NCBI GenBank assembly: GCA_964059195.1
Contig: CAXKWD010000005.1
Span: forward strand, 91,773,882-91,837,881
DNA from: Ectobius pallidus
Taxonomy: Eukaryota; Arthropoda; Insecta; Blattodea; Ectobiidae
Reading direction: 5' to 3'
DNA: 64,000 nt
In this document: piece by piece, positions 11,301 to 23,280 of the stretch
Layout of the letters: each line of letters begins with the position of its first letter
Position numbering within the stretch: the stretch's first letter is position 1
Notes under the pieces: generated by a model
Databases searched by the model: none
The model's input: only the letters and a program-made list of their open reading frames with translations
Told to the model about the DNA's origin: nothing
Program-made: the position numbers and the translations under genes

Positions 11301-12836
11301 TATTAAAATACCGAGGCACGTTTCTGAAAATAGTATTTTCAAATATGGGGACCTCAAAATGTGTATTTATGCTGAATAGTCGACGTCGAATTTCAGGGTC
11401 GAACACAATACTTAAAATCGAGAAGATAACAGTGATGAGAAAAAGTCATAGTACAAAACGTAAACTGGCGTATCTTTTACATTTATTTTAAAGGCCAAAT
11501 TTTCCTCTGGGAACTACCAAAAGGTATGTAATTAAAATAGTCATAAACTAAATATATGTGGTGTATAACATACCGGATCTGTAATTAAATCTTTATCATA
11601 TTCATTTGTATGAATAGAATTTTCTGTATCAATTTTAAAAATCCGGAGGAGTAATTATTAAAATCTTTACTTCACCCAATATTATAGTAGCCTACTAAAT
11701 AATGCATTTAATGCTTATGTACCAGCGTACCATCCGTCCTATGCAGTATACAGAAACAAAATCGTTTACATTAAGAATTAACACAAGCACAACTCTGTTC
11801 TCTCTTCTGACCATTTCACACGAGTAAGTAACTTCATATGTTATGTAAAACTTCAAAAAGGGAAGATTTCAATGGAGTCTTTCATTGAAGCCTTTCGACT
11901 CGGGTCGAGTCAACAGTTTCGAATGAAGAGATAAGAAATAAAAAATATTGTTTCACTGTACAGTGGTACTTACTTGAAAATAGAAGATGGATGAATAATC
12001 TCAAATCCACCCTACAAAAAGCAACTAAGTAAATGGCATAAGTTGAACATATTTTAGAAACATGTAAAACCCCTTAAATTCTATGATTTCAATAATAGAT
12101 GTTCCAATCTGCGGAGAAAAAATATAAACTTTATCTTTAACCAGAAAATACATTAATGTAATAGGTATATAATGCACATTATATTCCGTAAGAGTAGGCC
12201 TATTATTACAAAAAGACAAATACGCACAAATTAAAATTTAATTTTCAAAGTTTCACAACTCAAAACACTTTGGAGCTTGTCATACGAAATAATGTGAAAT
12301 AATTCATAAGGAAAAGCATGGAATAGCATGGACGTCTAATTGACTTACAATCTTCACTACGTTTAAATCCAAGTAACAATAGTTTTTCTACATAAGAGTT
12401 CAGGAATATTCATTTTTACTAAGGTGTTTAAAGAGTAACGTATGACAGCAAAATTAAGCTTTACAAGTTACCTTGTGCTTGCTGAAGATTGAAAGGCTGG
12501 ATAAATCAAATGTCGTTTACTTGCTTGATTAACACAATATGAAGTGAAAACCATACAAGTGTTCAACAAATGAAACAATAAACACATGGCAATACTTGAT
12601 TTCTATAGAAACATCGAACTTGGAAGGCAATTAAAGGACAGCAGGATTTAGGCAAGTCTTATAGTCTGGATTGATTTGAGTGTAAAATAATATACGCAGT
12701 TCAAGAAAGCAATTTCTGGTACTGGAACTGTAAGAAAGGAAATGGTAGATTTTGGTTTGTTTAATGCAGTCATGAAATCGTAATTCATTAAATTTTTATA
12801 TAGACCAACGCTACCTGTAACCAATTCTTTTGGGTG
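8331..12836. other. Long stretch without recognised genes
   Basis: The longest frame is on the minus strand at 8790-9269 (159 codons). It matches nothing I recognise, is rich in Ser/Thr/Ile with a run of threonines from an AT repeat, and has no flanking gene structure, so I treat it as chance. Other frames (10454-10639, 12025-12219, 12648-12902) are shorter and equally featureless. Confidence 0.45.
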
Positions 12837-12844
12837 GCTATATT

Positions 12845-13548
12845 CAGGGCCGTGGAAAGAAAGCAAGGGCCCCAGGGACAAATTTTCCCGGGCCCCCGTC
12901 AAATATTAAATTCTCTACCCAACTTGCCCTTTATAATGTATGCAACAAAAATATTATGTAATGATATTACATAATTATTAAGTGCCAGAACGGTACCGGT
13001 ACTTTATGAGATTGTTTGGTAGACAGGAAAATATCTGTCCGTGTGCCTTTAAGCGCGATAACTCAAATACGCTTTATCGGATTTTCATAACACTTTGTAT
13101 ACCATTTATAACGCCCATGGGACGAAGCCTATTGATTTTGGACCAAATCGGTTAACTGATGCTGGGCACGAAACGGAAAAATACATTAAAATGTTCTAAT
13201 TAGGAACAATTTTTATCTGTATGCAGCAGTTTAATCTTTTGAAAATTAGGATTTTTAAATGCCGAACGTTAGTGAGGCCTACTGTTGAGTCCAAATGGAT
13301 TTGTGCTTCCACTTATCAAAAATAGAAATTTTTCTTCAATAATAATCCGTTTCAGATTAACTGATTAATTCCGTTTCACCGTTATACGACAGGACAATGC
13401 AGATAAAATAAACACATAAAACATAACCAATTTTATTTTAGAGTAAATTTAGAAAGTAAAAAATAAAAAATCTGGTCGCCCGGGCCCCCATTTGGGACCC
13501 GGGCCCCGGGGCTTCAGCCCCGGCTGCCCCTCCCTCTCGTCGGGCCTG
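12845..13548. mobile_element. Non-autonomous hAT-like element (704 bp)
   Basis: The left end is CAGGGCCGTGGAAAG and the right end reads CAGGCCCGACGAGAG in reverse complement, an imperfect terminal inverted repeat. Flanking octamers GCTATATT (12837-12844) and GCTATAAT (13549-13556) match at 7 of 8 positions, consistent with an aged hAT duplication. GC-rich ends with GGGCCCCC runs bound an AT-rich interior. Positions 13109-13170 recur as a diverged copy at 25115-25178. Confidence 0.72.
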
Positions 13549-13556
13549 GCTATAAT

Positions 13557-14179
13557 TTCAATTCAGGGAACAGACTTTGCCAGACCCTATTAACTTCCAC
13601 AAAAATGTGAATTCAGCCTATAATTTATATAATTACAATTTCAATAAAATTACAATTAAAATACTTATTTACATTACATGCTATAATTCACAACAATACC
13701 AATTTGCTAACGTACATCCAAAACTTGTTTGTGGGAGAAGCTAAAGAAATAGAATTGTTAAAAATATGCTTGGGTACGTTAAATTAATAACAATTACATA
13801 GTATACGAACGATAGTATAATTACCTATCGCTAACTCACTATACAATTCCGTGATATAATTATGAAACATAATACATGAACATAGCCAATTTTATTTTAT
13901 TCGTATTATAATTGAGTTCAAATAACTCCAAGACTTCTCCTAGATTTTACCAACAGCGGTCATAGGAAATCTTAGATCCAATACATTTATTTGTTAACAA
14001 TGGTTTAGTGAAGTTTCGATACAACCATAAGGGTGATTAGTCATCCTAGGACAGTTCGGGCGTGTCTGTGTCCTTCATGTGGACAGTCGTCCTGTCAGCA
14101 GAAACCGGACACACCTATTTTATCTGTAACAGTCTGTTCGGGAGACGATAACAGCAACCTTGAAACCCCTTTCCTCGCC
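13557..14179. other. No recognisable gene
   Basis: AT-rich, with no frames or repeats that I can identify. Confidence 0.45.
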
Positions 14180-14345
14180 TTCCAAGTAAGGCTAAATTAA
14201 ATTCGAGCTCCATTCTTTTTTTAATTGATTTATTTTATTGTTACATTTCATTACTTACATTACTTACATTATACAAGTAAAAACAAATAAAACCAAACAT
14301 GGCCCTGTATGAGCAAAGCTCGTGTTTAGGGGTATAGTAGATTAA
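14180..14345 (-). mobile_element. Possible LINE 3' end, minus strand
   Basis: On the minus strand this contains ACACGAGCTTTGCTCAT followed by an A-rich tail. It resembles the plus-strand segment near 42225-42290 (CACGAGCATGTGCTCAT, then an AATAAAG tail). A GAGC...GCTC mini-hairpin is shared. The assignment to a LINE tail is inference. Confidence 0.35.
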
Positions 14346-14649
14346 TATAAATCTAATTATATATCAATGCACAGTAAACTATTAACGAAAAATTATAAAT
14401 GTATGAGTACAATGTATACAAAAATAATTTTTCAGCATTAACCAGTGGTTTATTTAGAATTTACAACAACAAAATAGAATAAATTGGGTTGAAACATTGA
14501 AAGACCAATATTAACTTTTCGCCATTAAAAAAAAGTTTTGTCCAGTTTAGATAGGTACACTTACTATTATAGTACAACCCGAACTGTAATATGGGAATAG
14601 GAATAAATATGTAAAAAAAGAAAGTGTGCGTGGAACGCCACGCGACAGA

Positions 14650-15075
14650 AGTGAAACTTGTTTTAATTTTTTGATTTTTTTCTATTTTGGATTGTTGGAA
14701 TTTTTCAATTTTGGATTGTTGGACTTTTAAATATTGGGTTTTTGGACTTTTTAAAATTTGAATTTTTAAAATTGTTTATCTTTAATTTTTTTAAATCTGG
14801 AATTAGGAAGTTTTAATTTTTTATTTTTAAATTTTGGGTTTTAGATTTTGAATTTTTTATTTTTCAAATTTTGAATTTTTTGATTTTTTAAGTTCTGGAT
14901 ATTTGGATTTTTAATTATGGAATTTTGGATTTCTTAATTTTAAAAAAATGTATTTTTGATTTTGTGATTTTTTATTTTTTTAATTGATGGATTTTTTAAT
15001 TTTATTATTTTTTATTTTTAGGTTTTTTTAGATTTTGGATTTTTGGATGTTTTAACTTTTGGACGAGCCTAATAA
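14650..15075. repeat. Degenerate T-rich minisatellite
   Basis: About 425 bp made of variations on TTTTGGATTTTT and TTTTTAAATTTT, strongly strand-asymmetric (T on plus). It has no coding potential and probably arose by repeated slippage. Confidence 0.85.
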
Positions 15076-15119
15076 TTGAGTTCATTGTTTTCTGTGGAGT
15101 CCGTTCCGTCACACCTCAG

Positions 15120-15177
15120 TAATTTCGTGAGGATTTTGAGCGTAACACTAATTTCGTGGCGATTTTGATCGTTACAC
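15120..15177. repeat. 29-bp unit in tandem, two copies
   Basis: Positions 15120-15148 and 15149-15177 share TAATTTCGTG and GATTTTGA blocks and both end in a ...TAACAC/TTACAC segment, with about four differences. Confidence 0.85.
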
Positions 15178-15529
15178 AAGCTCTCGACTTACCCCTACCG
15201 CGGGTAAAGAAGTTTCACTACAAAAACCTTAAATAATGCTTATTTCATACGATTGCAAATTGTATTCAAAATTTATACATGTTATTTTAAACTTATTTTA
15301 ATTCCAAATAAAGATAAATAACACCCCAACAATATGCCAGGAGTATCTTGAGTTTAAAACTCTGTTAATAAATAATTTTAAACATATTTTTTTAAATTCA
15401 GCTTTATTTATTACTGACTTTGAAAATCGAGGCCATATCAGGAGTTCAGATTCATGTGTGTACCAGTAGGTCATGCAACTATTGATGTGCAACTGTTTCC
15501 TATCATTGCTGTGTTTATGGCGTCTGTTA

Positions 15530-15750
15530 AATTTCAATTGATATTAATTTAAATGAATATAGTACAGGATGAACTAGCGGGGATGATTCATGGTAAGTAA
15601 ATATCCAACTCGGCATTTCCCTTTATTACTGGGGAAACCCTAAAAAAACCCCAAGTAAAATGGCCTGCGAGGGATTTGAACCCGAGTTCTCCCGAATACG
15701 ATTCCAAGACGCTATCACTTCGGCCAATTCGATTATTTCGTTTTTGTTTT
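15530..15750 (-). mobile_element. tRNA-derived SINE (family E), minus strand
   Basis: On the minus strand the head near 15690-15750 has a B-box-like GGTTCAAATCCC. It is followed by a body with GGTTTCCCC and ACCATGAATCATCC and a tail containing ATTAATATCAATTGAAATT. The same order occurs on the plus strand at 16085-16277, so the two copies face each other about 330 bp apart. Confidence 0.75.
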
Positions 15751-16084
15751 GCTGAAAAGCTCATAATTATTTCTATTCGACGTTAATACAAGCATAATTT
15801 GACATGAGTTTTATGCAAAAATATGTAATTTCTTTAAACTAACAGTAAACTAACAGCATATATGTAAAAATATGTAATGTTAAAACTAACGTGATGATCT
15901 TAGTTACATAGTTCGTCAAAATTTTGAGTTTTCAAACAGATACATACCAAAGAAAAATATGTGAGTACAAAAAGTCAGAATCTGCTAATTAGTGGTAGCC
16001 AGTAAAAACATGTCATTTAATCCCTACATTATCCGCATATCACTTCGTTCTCACAATGTTCAATGTTCACAATTTCAATTTTTA

Positions 16085-16277
16085 TAGAATTAAATCCCGA
16101 TCACAAACATTTTCACTGGTGACTCACATTCGGAAGGTCCCAGGTTCAAATCCCGTGCCCGGCCAATTTGACATTTTTTTTCATGGTTTCCCCATGGTTT
16201 GGATATTAACATACCATGAATCGTCCTCAACATTTCATCTGGTATCATATCCATTTAAATTAATATCAATTGAAATT
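16085..16277 (+). mobile_element. tRNA-derived SINE (family E), plus strand, interrupted
   Basis: B-box-like GGTTCAAATCCC near 16142, a body with GGTTTCCCC and ACCATGAATCGTCC, and a tail with ATTAATATCAATTGAAATT, matching the inverted copy at 15530-15750. The tail is interrupted by another SINE at 16278-16443, after which ATATCAATTGAAATT repeats as that insert's target duplication. Confidence 0.78.
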
Positions 16278-16443
16278 GTCCGTCGCCGTGGGTGAGTCGG
16301 TAGCGCGCCTGCCTTCCACTCCGGCCGGGTCGGGAATTTTTCAGTAGTGAAAAATCCCTTTCCCGGGTTCAGGACTGGGTGTTTGTCAGTAGATTAAGTC
16401 TTAGATTAAGATAATGCACATTGTGCGCAATTCCTTATTTATT
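16278..16443 (+). mobile_element. Short tRNA-like SINE (family F) nested inside SINE E
   Basis: The tRNA-like head contains GCCGTGGGTGAGTCGGTAGC and a B-box-like GGTTCAGGACT, with an AT-rich TTATT tail. A perfect 15-bp duplication, ATATCAATTGAAATT, flanks it at 16063-equivalent tail positions 16263-16277 and again at 16444-16458. That length is typical of LINE-machinery (target-primed) insertion, and it places this event after the SINE E insertion. Confidence 0.83.
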
Positions 16444-16636
16444 ATATCAATTGAAATTTACTCCATAAAAATACACCAGTTAATAGAAACAATTGGCTAT
16501 CAATAGTTCCATGGCCTACCCTACTGTATAGACACACATCCCGAACTCTTGATATGGCCTCGCAGCTAAAAGGAGTATAAACACAGTTGAATTAAAAAAA
16601 ACACTTACACACATTTTACCTAATATTAGCATTACA

Positions 16637-16934
16637 GGGGCATACGCCGTGGCGCAATTAGTTGAGGCACAGGGCTGCAAACCGGGTCGCGGATTCAATC
16701 CCCTATGAGGTCAATGGGATATTTCCATCGGCCCAATCCTTCCGAAGACACTGTGTCCTTGGGATCGACTCAGCTTCTAACAGAAATGAGTACAGCTCCT
16801 GGGGGTTAAGGCGGCCAGTGCATACGGCTGACAAACCCTACCACCTTCATGTGCCGTATGTCTCAATGCCTGGGAGCCTCACCCTCCCAGAACCCCAAGG
16901 GCTTCCATGATCTGTACAGGGAGCACTTTAAGTT
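16637..16934 (+). mobile_element. tRNA-derived SINE (family A), copy 1
   Basis: The head near 16645-16710 has an A-box-like GTGGCGCAATTAG and a B-box-like GGATTCAATCCC. The body includes CAACAGAAATGAGTAC-type and CCCTACCACCTTCATGT segments shared with the copy at 60537-60842. A 13-bp duplication, TATTAGCATTACA, flanks it at 16624-16636 and 16935-16947. Short frames at 16516-16698 and 16662-16910 are by-products. Confidence 0.9.
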
Positions 16935-17072
16935 TATTAGCATTACACGAGATCCAGGTTCGATTACATTTGTGAAACATTCAGCTTCTTAAGGACAAGA
17001 AACATTTTTGAAAAAAGTAGTGGTAGTAAATCTGATCGAGAAAATCATAACGGCGCGGGAGTCTGTAATCAC

Positions 17073-17772
17073 CAGGGTCCGGATTCTGATGACCTAAAAT
17101 TGTTTGAAAAAGACCTATAAAATGACCCTAAATTTTAAAGAAAATGACTTGATACTAAAATTACTATTGTACATACAAAGTTATAGACTAGTTTGTACAT
17201 AATTGTAAAACTGTAATGTTGTGGATGTTCTTTACTCACGGAAATTTATACTGGCACTGAGGCACTGGTGAGTCAAAATTCGGGACATCCTTTTGTGGTC
17301 TGCCGGATTATATTATTGTTTATTGAGGGTAAACAGTAGTTTGCACTCTCAAATCCAAGCAGGTGCCAAGTCAATCTAATAACAATAGTAATATAATACA
17401 AAATTTTGGCGTTTCTTTGATTATCATTTCCGACTGAGACATGACAACACTTAACGCCGAATTTTTCCTTCTTGCATTAAACAAACGACACTTCAAAGAC
17501 AGCACCGCTAGCGACGGTAAAAAAGTTAATACACTCAATGTAAATACTTGAAAATGACTAAATAAGGAAGCAAATTACATGAAAATGATAAAATAATGAC
17601 CTAAAATTGAAATAAATGCCCTAAAAATATAAAATTGCATAAAATGACAAAAAATGGCATAATAAAAATTTATTTCTATAATTTAGAGGCCATGATTAGG
17701 ATTTATCTACAAGTTGGCAATGTCTATGCAGCAACAATAAAAAGATGACATGTCATTAGAATCCGGGCCCTG
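17073..17772. mobile_element. Non-autonomous hAT element (700 bp)
   Basis: The left end CAGGGTCCGGATTCTGATGA and the reverse-complemented right end CAGGGCCCGGATTCTAATGA match at 18 of 20 positions. A perfect 8-bp duplication, GTAATCAC, flanks it at 17065-17072 and 17773-17780. Subterminal regions carry many AAAATGAC/ATGACCTAAAAT motifs, possibly transposase-binding repeats. There is no transposase frame. A related truncated end lies near 63040-63158. Confidence 0.9.
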
Positions 17773-17780
17773 GTAATCAC

Positions 17781-19283
17781 TCTTCTACCATTATCGGTAG
17801 TGGGGCAGATTGGATTACGTCAGTTCGGTTTAATGCTACGTTTCATAGTACTTTTCCCTATTTTCAGCGTTAAAGGCTATAAGAAAGTGCTTGCGACTAA
17901 TTTCAGAACGACCAGTTGTTAGTCACCAAATTAAGAGAACACATTTCTACTGGAAGAGAGATGAGTTGAGCGGCGAAGAGATGGTGGGTGTTATTCCCGT
18001 GGGTGGCAATCACTCCGTTTCAGAACACATCTCGATAATTAGACGCAATCCCGAATGGGGAACTCTAAGATGTAAAATGTCTTTGATCCCAACATATAAC
18101 TCATTTAGCTTCACTACGCACGGGCTATAGAGAGCTTTTTATGGCTTGTAAGTGAAGTACGCCGCCCCCTCCCCCCCCCCCCCCCAAAAAAAAAGAGCGT
18201 CAGAGAGTTGAGATCAAAGGATGCAGGAAAACGTTTATAATCAGGAGTAATGCGTGGTTTTAATGTGCAGGCATAACTCAACCAGATTCTTACAACATTC
18301 TTTGAATTTAATAACATAGATAAAAGCCTTTTGCCTTTAATGCATATTGGTTCCTGAGGAATATTTCTGCATCTTTATAACACTGTTATTATTATTTACT
18401 TATTTATCTGTTTATTTATTTATCTACCATCTACTGACTAGAACACCAGCTAGTCAGTCGTTTATCTGTACCATACAAACTCCTACACATAAGAATGCCT
18501 CTATTGCATCTCTGCTTTTCAGTAGAACATTTACATTTGTTTACATTTTATCCATATGTGCATAATGAAATTAGTACCGATACATTCCTGAATGAGCTCG
18601 TGGCCTGGAATGGTACCAGTAAATCTTTGTTTTTTAAAGCAGTTACAATGGTCTGAATAATACATGACTACAAAGATTTAAGTATATAAACAAATTTATA
18701 AAATTGTTAAGAAAGCATAATCGTATGTCTTCATTAAATATTTTGATGCTTCATTTTTCATATTAGAATTTAATTAATTAATTACCTCTAAATCTTTGAT
18801 GCAAAGTAGTAGTTTGCTTTGTGCTATATTAGTATAACTTTTTATTTAGCAACAATGCATGACTTTTAGTATCCATATTAACCTATGTAATTTTCTTTTA
18901 AATCCTTCCAAATTATGAATAAAAATTAGTACATTTTGTTTATAAATATCATCTATGGTAATCAGGCCCTACGTTAACTTCTCTATGATATTTTAAGTTA
19001 GGTGGATAGTCTGTTGGTCTTCTCGAACATGTCTTTATGATTCTTTTCTGCATTTTCATTTAATATGTCGACTAAAGGGTTTAGTTTAAAGATATAAGAT
19101 TATAGGAGGATAAGGAACCCCAACCGTATTGAATAACATTGTATTGCTACAAAACATATTCTAACAATTTTTATAGGCATACATGAACGCAATATAACGA
19201 ATTTCTATATAGTTTTTTTGTCTTATTTTATCAGTACTAAGTTACATAATTTTTTCTCTCATCTCAAATGTTGATTACTATTC
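17781..19283. other. No recognisable gene
   Basis: AT-rich with small frames (17891-18130, 18114-18317, 18347-18565) lacking family features. A C-run followed by an A-run occurs at 18166-18194. Confidence 0.45.
18166..18194. repeat. Homopolymer C15/A9 tract
   Basis: Fifteen cytosines at 18171-18185 run directly into nine adenines. It is a likely sequencing and assembly weak point. Confidence 0.9.
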
Positions 19284-19285
19284 CT

Positions 19286-19586
19286 ATACAGGGTGTTAAA
19301 AAATACTTTTATAAACTTCGGGCATGGGTCCCTTACACCAAAAGAAGGCAAAAAGTTCATATGAACTTATAACACGTCAACACACAAAACTCATAACAAA
19401 TGCTCGAAATGTCCTCCTCTTGCTTCTAGAAATGCATGCAGGACATTTCGAGCATTTGTTATGAGTTTTGTGTGTTGACGTGTTATGAGTTCACCAAAGT
19501 GTTGAACAGTTCCTAACGAGAAAACAAGGATCATGAGACATATCTTCATATGAACTTTTTCCCGAAGTTTATAAACACCCTGTATA
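19286..19586. mobile_element. Fold-back element from two inverted transposon 3' ends
   Basis: Outer ends TATACAGGGTGTT and AACACCCTGTATA are inverted repeats. Inside, 19363-19415 and 19440-19492 are reverse complements with a single mismatch in 53 bp and a 24-bp spacer. On the minus strand a short frame ends ...GGHFEHLL-stop at 19391. That C-terminal sequence resembles the end of mariner-like transposases carried by many insect elements with ACAGGGTG-type termini (from memory, not checked). The inner arms each carry the ...HFEHLL-stop segment, so the element looks like two 3' ends joined head to head. Confidence 0.75.
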
Positions 19587-19690
19587 GTTTGTTTCAGTGG
19601 CTGGTTCCAGTATAAGCCATTTACATTTATGGTCTTTGGAAAGATTAAAAGAATATATGGTTGATTTATATTATTTACTGGAGAAAGACC

Positions 19691-19811
19691 TATGGACAGT
19701 GGCGTAGCCAGAAAATAATTTCGGGGAGGGTCGAATGTGCTGGGGGGGTTGGGGGTATGGAATACCCCCAAGAAAGGGGGGCCTGGGGTTCACCCCGGAG
19801 AATTTTTAAAC
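19691..19811. mobile_element. Truncated hAT-type end (same family as 63625-63955)
   Basis: It starts CAGTGGCGTAGCCAG and contains TATGGAATACCCCC and GGGGCCTGGGGTT segments. These match, in reverse complement, the right part of the element at 63625-63955. The partner inverted repeat is missing, so this is one end only. Confidence 0.6.
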
Positions 19812-19889
19812 GTTGAACTAATGAAAATCACATTTTATGCTATTTTAGCACTTAAAAACTAGTTGGCCAGTTTGTTTACTATACTCTAA

Positions 19890-22287
19890 GGGTGGCGTGC
19901 ACCATCCAGGAGTAAATCTTACTAAAGTAGTAAATTTAAGACGGAGACCTGGAGTATACAAGAACCAGTACATCTGTCTCACTCTTAAGTCATACTAATG
20001 TATGTGCTAGAGTGAGACAGACAAACTGGTTTTTGTTACGTAAGGTTCCCTTCCTAAATTTACTACTTTAGTGCTACTCTTTTAGTAACTTACTCTTTTA
20101 GTTGGTGTTGGAGAGCTCAATTGATAGTTACTTCTTTAGTTGTTACTAAAGTAGTAAGCGATTTTTACTAAAGAAGTAGTCGAATTCTACGCAGAACAGA
20201 GCAGAAACGTTAGTGCAGCGCAGCAGAACACGTGCATTTCAATTGCCAGTATTATTCAAGTGCCAGATAATGAAAAGGAAAGGTTCGCTGAAACAATGAA
20301 TATGAATTTGGGTTGTTCTAAATATTACTAATGACAATCTTCATGTTTTAAAATAGGTCTAATAGTAATGTTTTATTCATTACTAATTTTATTTCCTTCA
20401 ATTGAGTATTTTCAGTTTAGTAGCCTACGTATGGGTACTGTGATTACAATTTTTGTGCAAACTATTTCTGTATTATAATGCAAACAATTGGAATTTCCAG
20501 TTGATTTTCATAATTGATTCACTGTCAATATTATAATTATTTTTCTCATAATAATAATAAATGAATTATTAATACTTATTGACTGTTTAACAATATTAAT
20601 AAGAAGTATTACACGAAATCATGAAAAAGGGGGGATAAAAAGGATAACAAAACTAATAAGGGGCATTATGTTTCTGTCCTTTTTCAAATGCACAGAACAT
20701 TTACTTAAAAAATATTACCTTATAAAAATAATAATATTACAACTGAGAAATGTAATATTTAAACAAAAAATGGCGGTACAATATTTCGCAAGCTATGAAC
20801 TCCAATAATAATTATGTAGATGGTTGTGTGTTTAAAAATAATTTCAGTGACTACTTCTCTAGATCCTGTGCAGCTTCAACCTCCGGGCCCCTCCTTAAAA
20901 TTTTCTTTCGGCACTCATGTTGGCATTTTTTTCTATATAGTTTATAATGCTTCTCACTTTCCTGTCCACAGGGTTAATTAAAATAGTTAGCAGCATACTA
21001 TAGACCTGCAGCATCTGCTATAGTTTATTCCCAAACATGAAAGTCTCGTCTCACTCCTCCATTCGAGACTTGGGGAGTCTTTAAGGAATGGTTTTACAAT
21101 GTGTCCCCTTCTCAATGTACGCTAATCCCAGAGTCAGTCAAATTTTCTTCCGATGTGGCCTGTTTGGACATTTTTACACCTGGGTTAGAAAAAAGGACAT
21201 ATTATTCATTAACACTGCGGGTGCAACTATTGAACTTTTAGCTCTTATAATTATTATTATAATCTGGCATTCGCAATGTTGTGCTTTAAGTTAAGCTATA
21301 GAAGTGTAATGTAATAAAATTAATTTACAGTAATTACATTAAATCGTTTAACAATGAGAATCACCTATTGTTCAGTAATTCTATGGTTAAGTAGCAGGGG
21401 GAAGTGTTTTCTGGGTAGCTCCAAGAACGGAGGCTTTCATGTATTGGAATGTACTATACCTCGCCGATATCTGTATCCATATGATTAGCTTGAAATACAT
21501 CGTCGTTTTCTGACCCAAAGTTAGGGAGAACTGCAACATCTAATGGCCGATCCAGCTTGGAAGATATTTAAGAGCACATGAGCTCCTTGTACCGTGCAAT
21601 GCAAACGTCCCTTCCACTCACTCTTCCCCTCACCTTTGGTGGAAGTCTTCCTAGTTGGATCGCTCTCCGCAATGATATTTCCACATTTGACTGGCTGAAA
21701 TCACATGGATGTAGTGAGAATCTGACATCGTTTCTTCCAAACGCCAAAATTTCATGTAAGGATTTATGAGCTTAATTATTTACGTTATTAAATGCCCTAC
21801 TAGGTATGGTTCGCTTAATATTTATTAAATCACCTGCCACAACTCTCATTTTTGGTATACAACCTTCTTCATCTCAATAACTTATCCTCAGTTTGAACTA
21901 TGTAATCCATTTAATGTGATATGTAACTCATAACTCACGCAAATGCCACAGAACAAACTTACTCCACAACTTTACTCCACCTCCTGAGTAGGAGTAAATA
22001 TTGGCCTTATTTACTCCACAACTTACTACGTTAGTAACGTACTCCGTGTTGGTGCTCTCCACCACTTGTGGAGTAAGTTCATTTACTCTGGGAGTAAATA
22101 AAATTTTTACTTCTTTAGTACATTCCTCTATGTTGAAAGCCGCCGAGTTTAGTTTACTCCTGGTTGGTGCACGCCATCCTTACTAAAAGAGTACGGTTAC
22201 TAAAAGAGTAGCTTACTAAAGTAGTTAGAACTAAAGAAGTAAGGCTTACTAAAAGAGTAAATGGCATGAGTTTGGTGCACGCCACCC
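19890..22287. mobile_element. PIF/Harbinger-like element with internal repeats (2.4 kb)
   Basis: Ends GGGTGGCGTGCACCA and TGGTGCACGCCACCC form a perfect 15-bp inverted repeat flanked by TAA on both sides (19887-19889, 22288-22290). The 3-bp duplication is typical of PIF/Harbinger. Subterminal zones are full of TTACTAAAGTAGTAA, TACTAAAAGAGTA and GGAGTAAA motifs in both orientations. A second right-end-like copy of the inverted repeat ends at 22179, suggesting duplication of the right terminus. On the minus strand about 21400-21770 has a frame with one internal TAA that could be a transposase or accessory-protein remnant, but I cannot identify it. Confidence 0.75.
19921..20072. mobile_element. 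Palindromic insert inside the Harbinger-like element
   Basis: ACTAAAGTAGTAAATTTA at the left pairs with TAAATTTACTACTTTAGT at the right. The centre holds CTGTCTCACTCT and its inverse AGAGTGAGACAGAC, as in the MITEs at 1732-1941 and 29194-29315. Confidence 0.7.
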
Positions 22288-22290
22288 TAA

Positions 22291-23272
22291 GACATGCCAA
22301 CTTCAACAAGCCATCCATATAAGCAATATAAGAAGAAAATTGTAACTAATAGACTTATATGCTTATTTGCTATTTGCTAATTGCTAACTTAATTGCTAAC
22401 TTACGCAACCTGAAGAGATATTTTATGTTTATATTTCTAAATGGCGTGCATTCAGAGCCCTCTGAAGCAATATTACATTCTTATGGGATGATGATTATGA
22501 TCACGACATAAAATCATTTAATATAAAACGTATTACCAACATACCAACATGAAATGGAACAAGATACACGGAACTACCCATTTTCCTTATCAACAGTTAT
22601 AACTGCCAGGTTGCTGAAGAAAGATCCATTAATGAAGCGTGAATTCTATGAAAATAATTCTTTAACTCAATGCTTGCCTTAATTTCTCTAATGGAAAGCT
22701 GTCTACGTAGTTACCGTGTGGAGTGGACAGGTATATTCTCGGTCTGTTTATTCCGACATTAATTACATCATACTGATGATCAAGATCAAGTTCTGTAAGA
22801 ACATATTATCGTAAATGCTAATATGCACGTGATGTGGATATTATGAAATGTGTACATAATTAAAATACAGGACAGCTTTCAAACCATTTAGATATCGGAA
22901 TATTCTTTAAATATAAGTTAAAGCATAATACTAACATTTTATAATCTGTCAGATACATCTGTCACATTGACCATAACTAGCTTATCTGGCTTATTATTTG
23001 GACCTATTTTTTTTCTTTTGTTATCTGCTCTGCTGAGCTAAAACAAAAGTTCATATTGAGTGTACTACTAATCGAGTGTCCTTCCCGGTCCTTTACTATA
23101 ATAATGGTGTGTGATGTTATTTAATGATCTTTATATTATATAGCATGCTCGCATAAAAAAAATGTTCTGTGTAAGATATCTGAAATATTAAATTTACAGA
23201 GTTCTATCAGCTGGCTTTGTCTGAACATTTTCGTTCGTCTCTAACAGCAGATTCCTGAAGTTATGTAAAATA
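22291..23272. other. No recognisable gene
   Basis: AT-rich. A short slippage-like run of TTGCTAA units sits near 22365-22402. Confidence 0.45.
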
Positions 23273-23280
23273 CCGTAGGC

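Noticed and set aside
19391..19771. 126-codon minus-strand frame as a gene
   Set aside because: Only its last residues resemble a transposase end. The rest crosses two unrelated repeats, so it is a chance fusion and not a gene.
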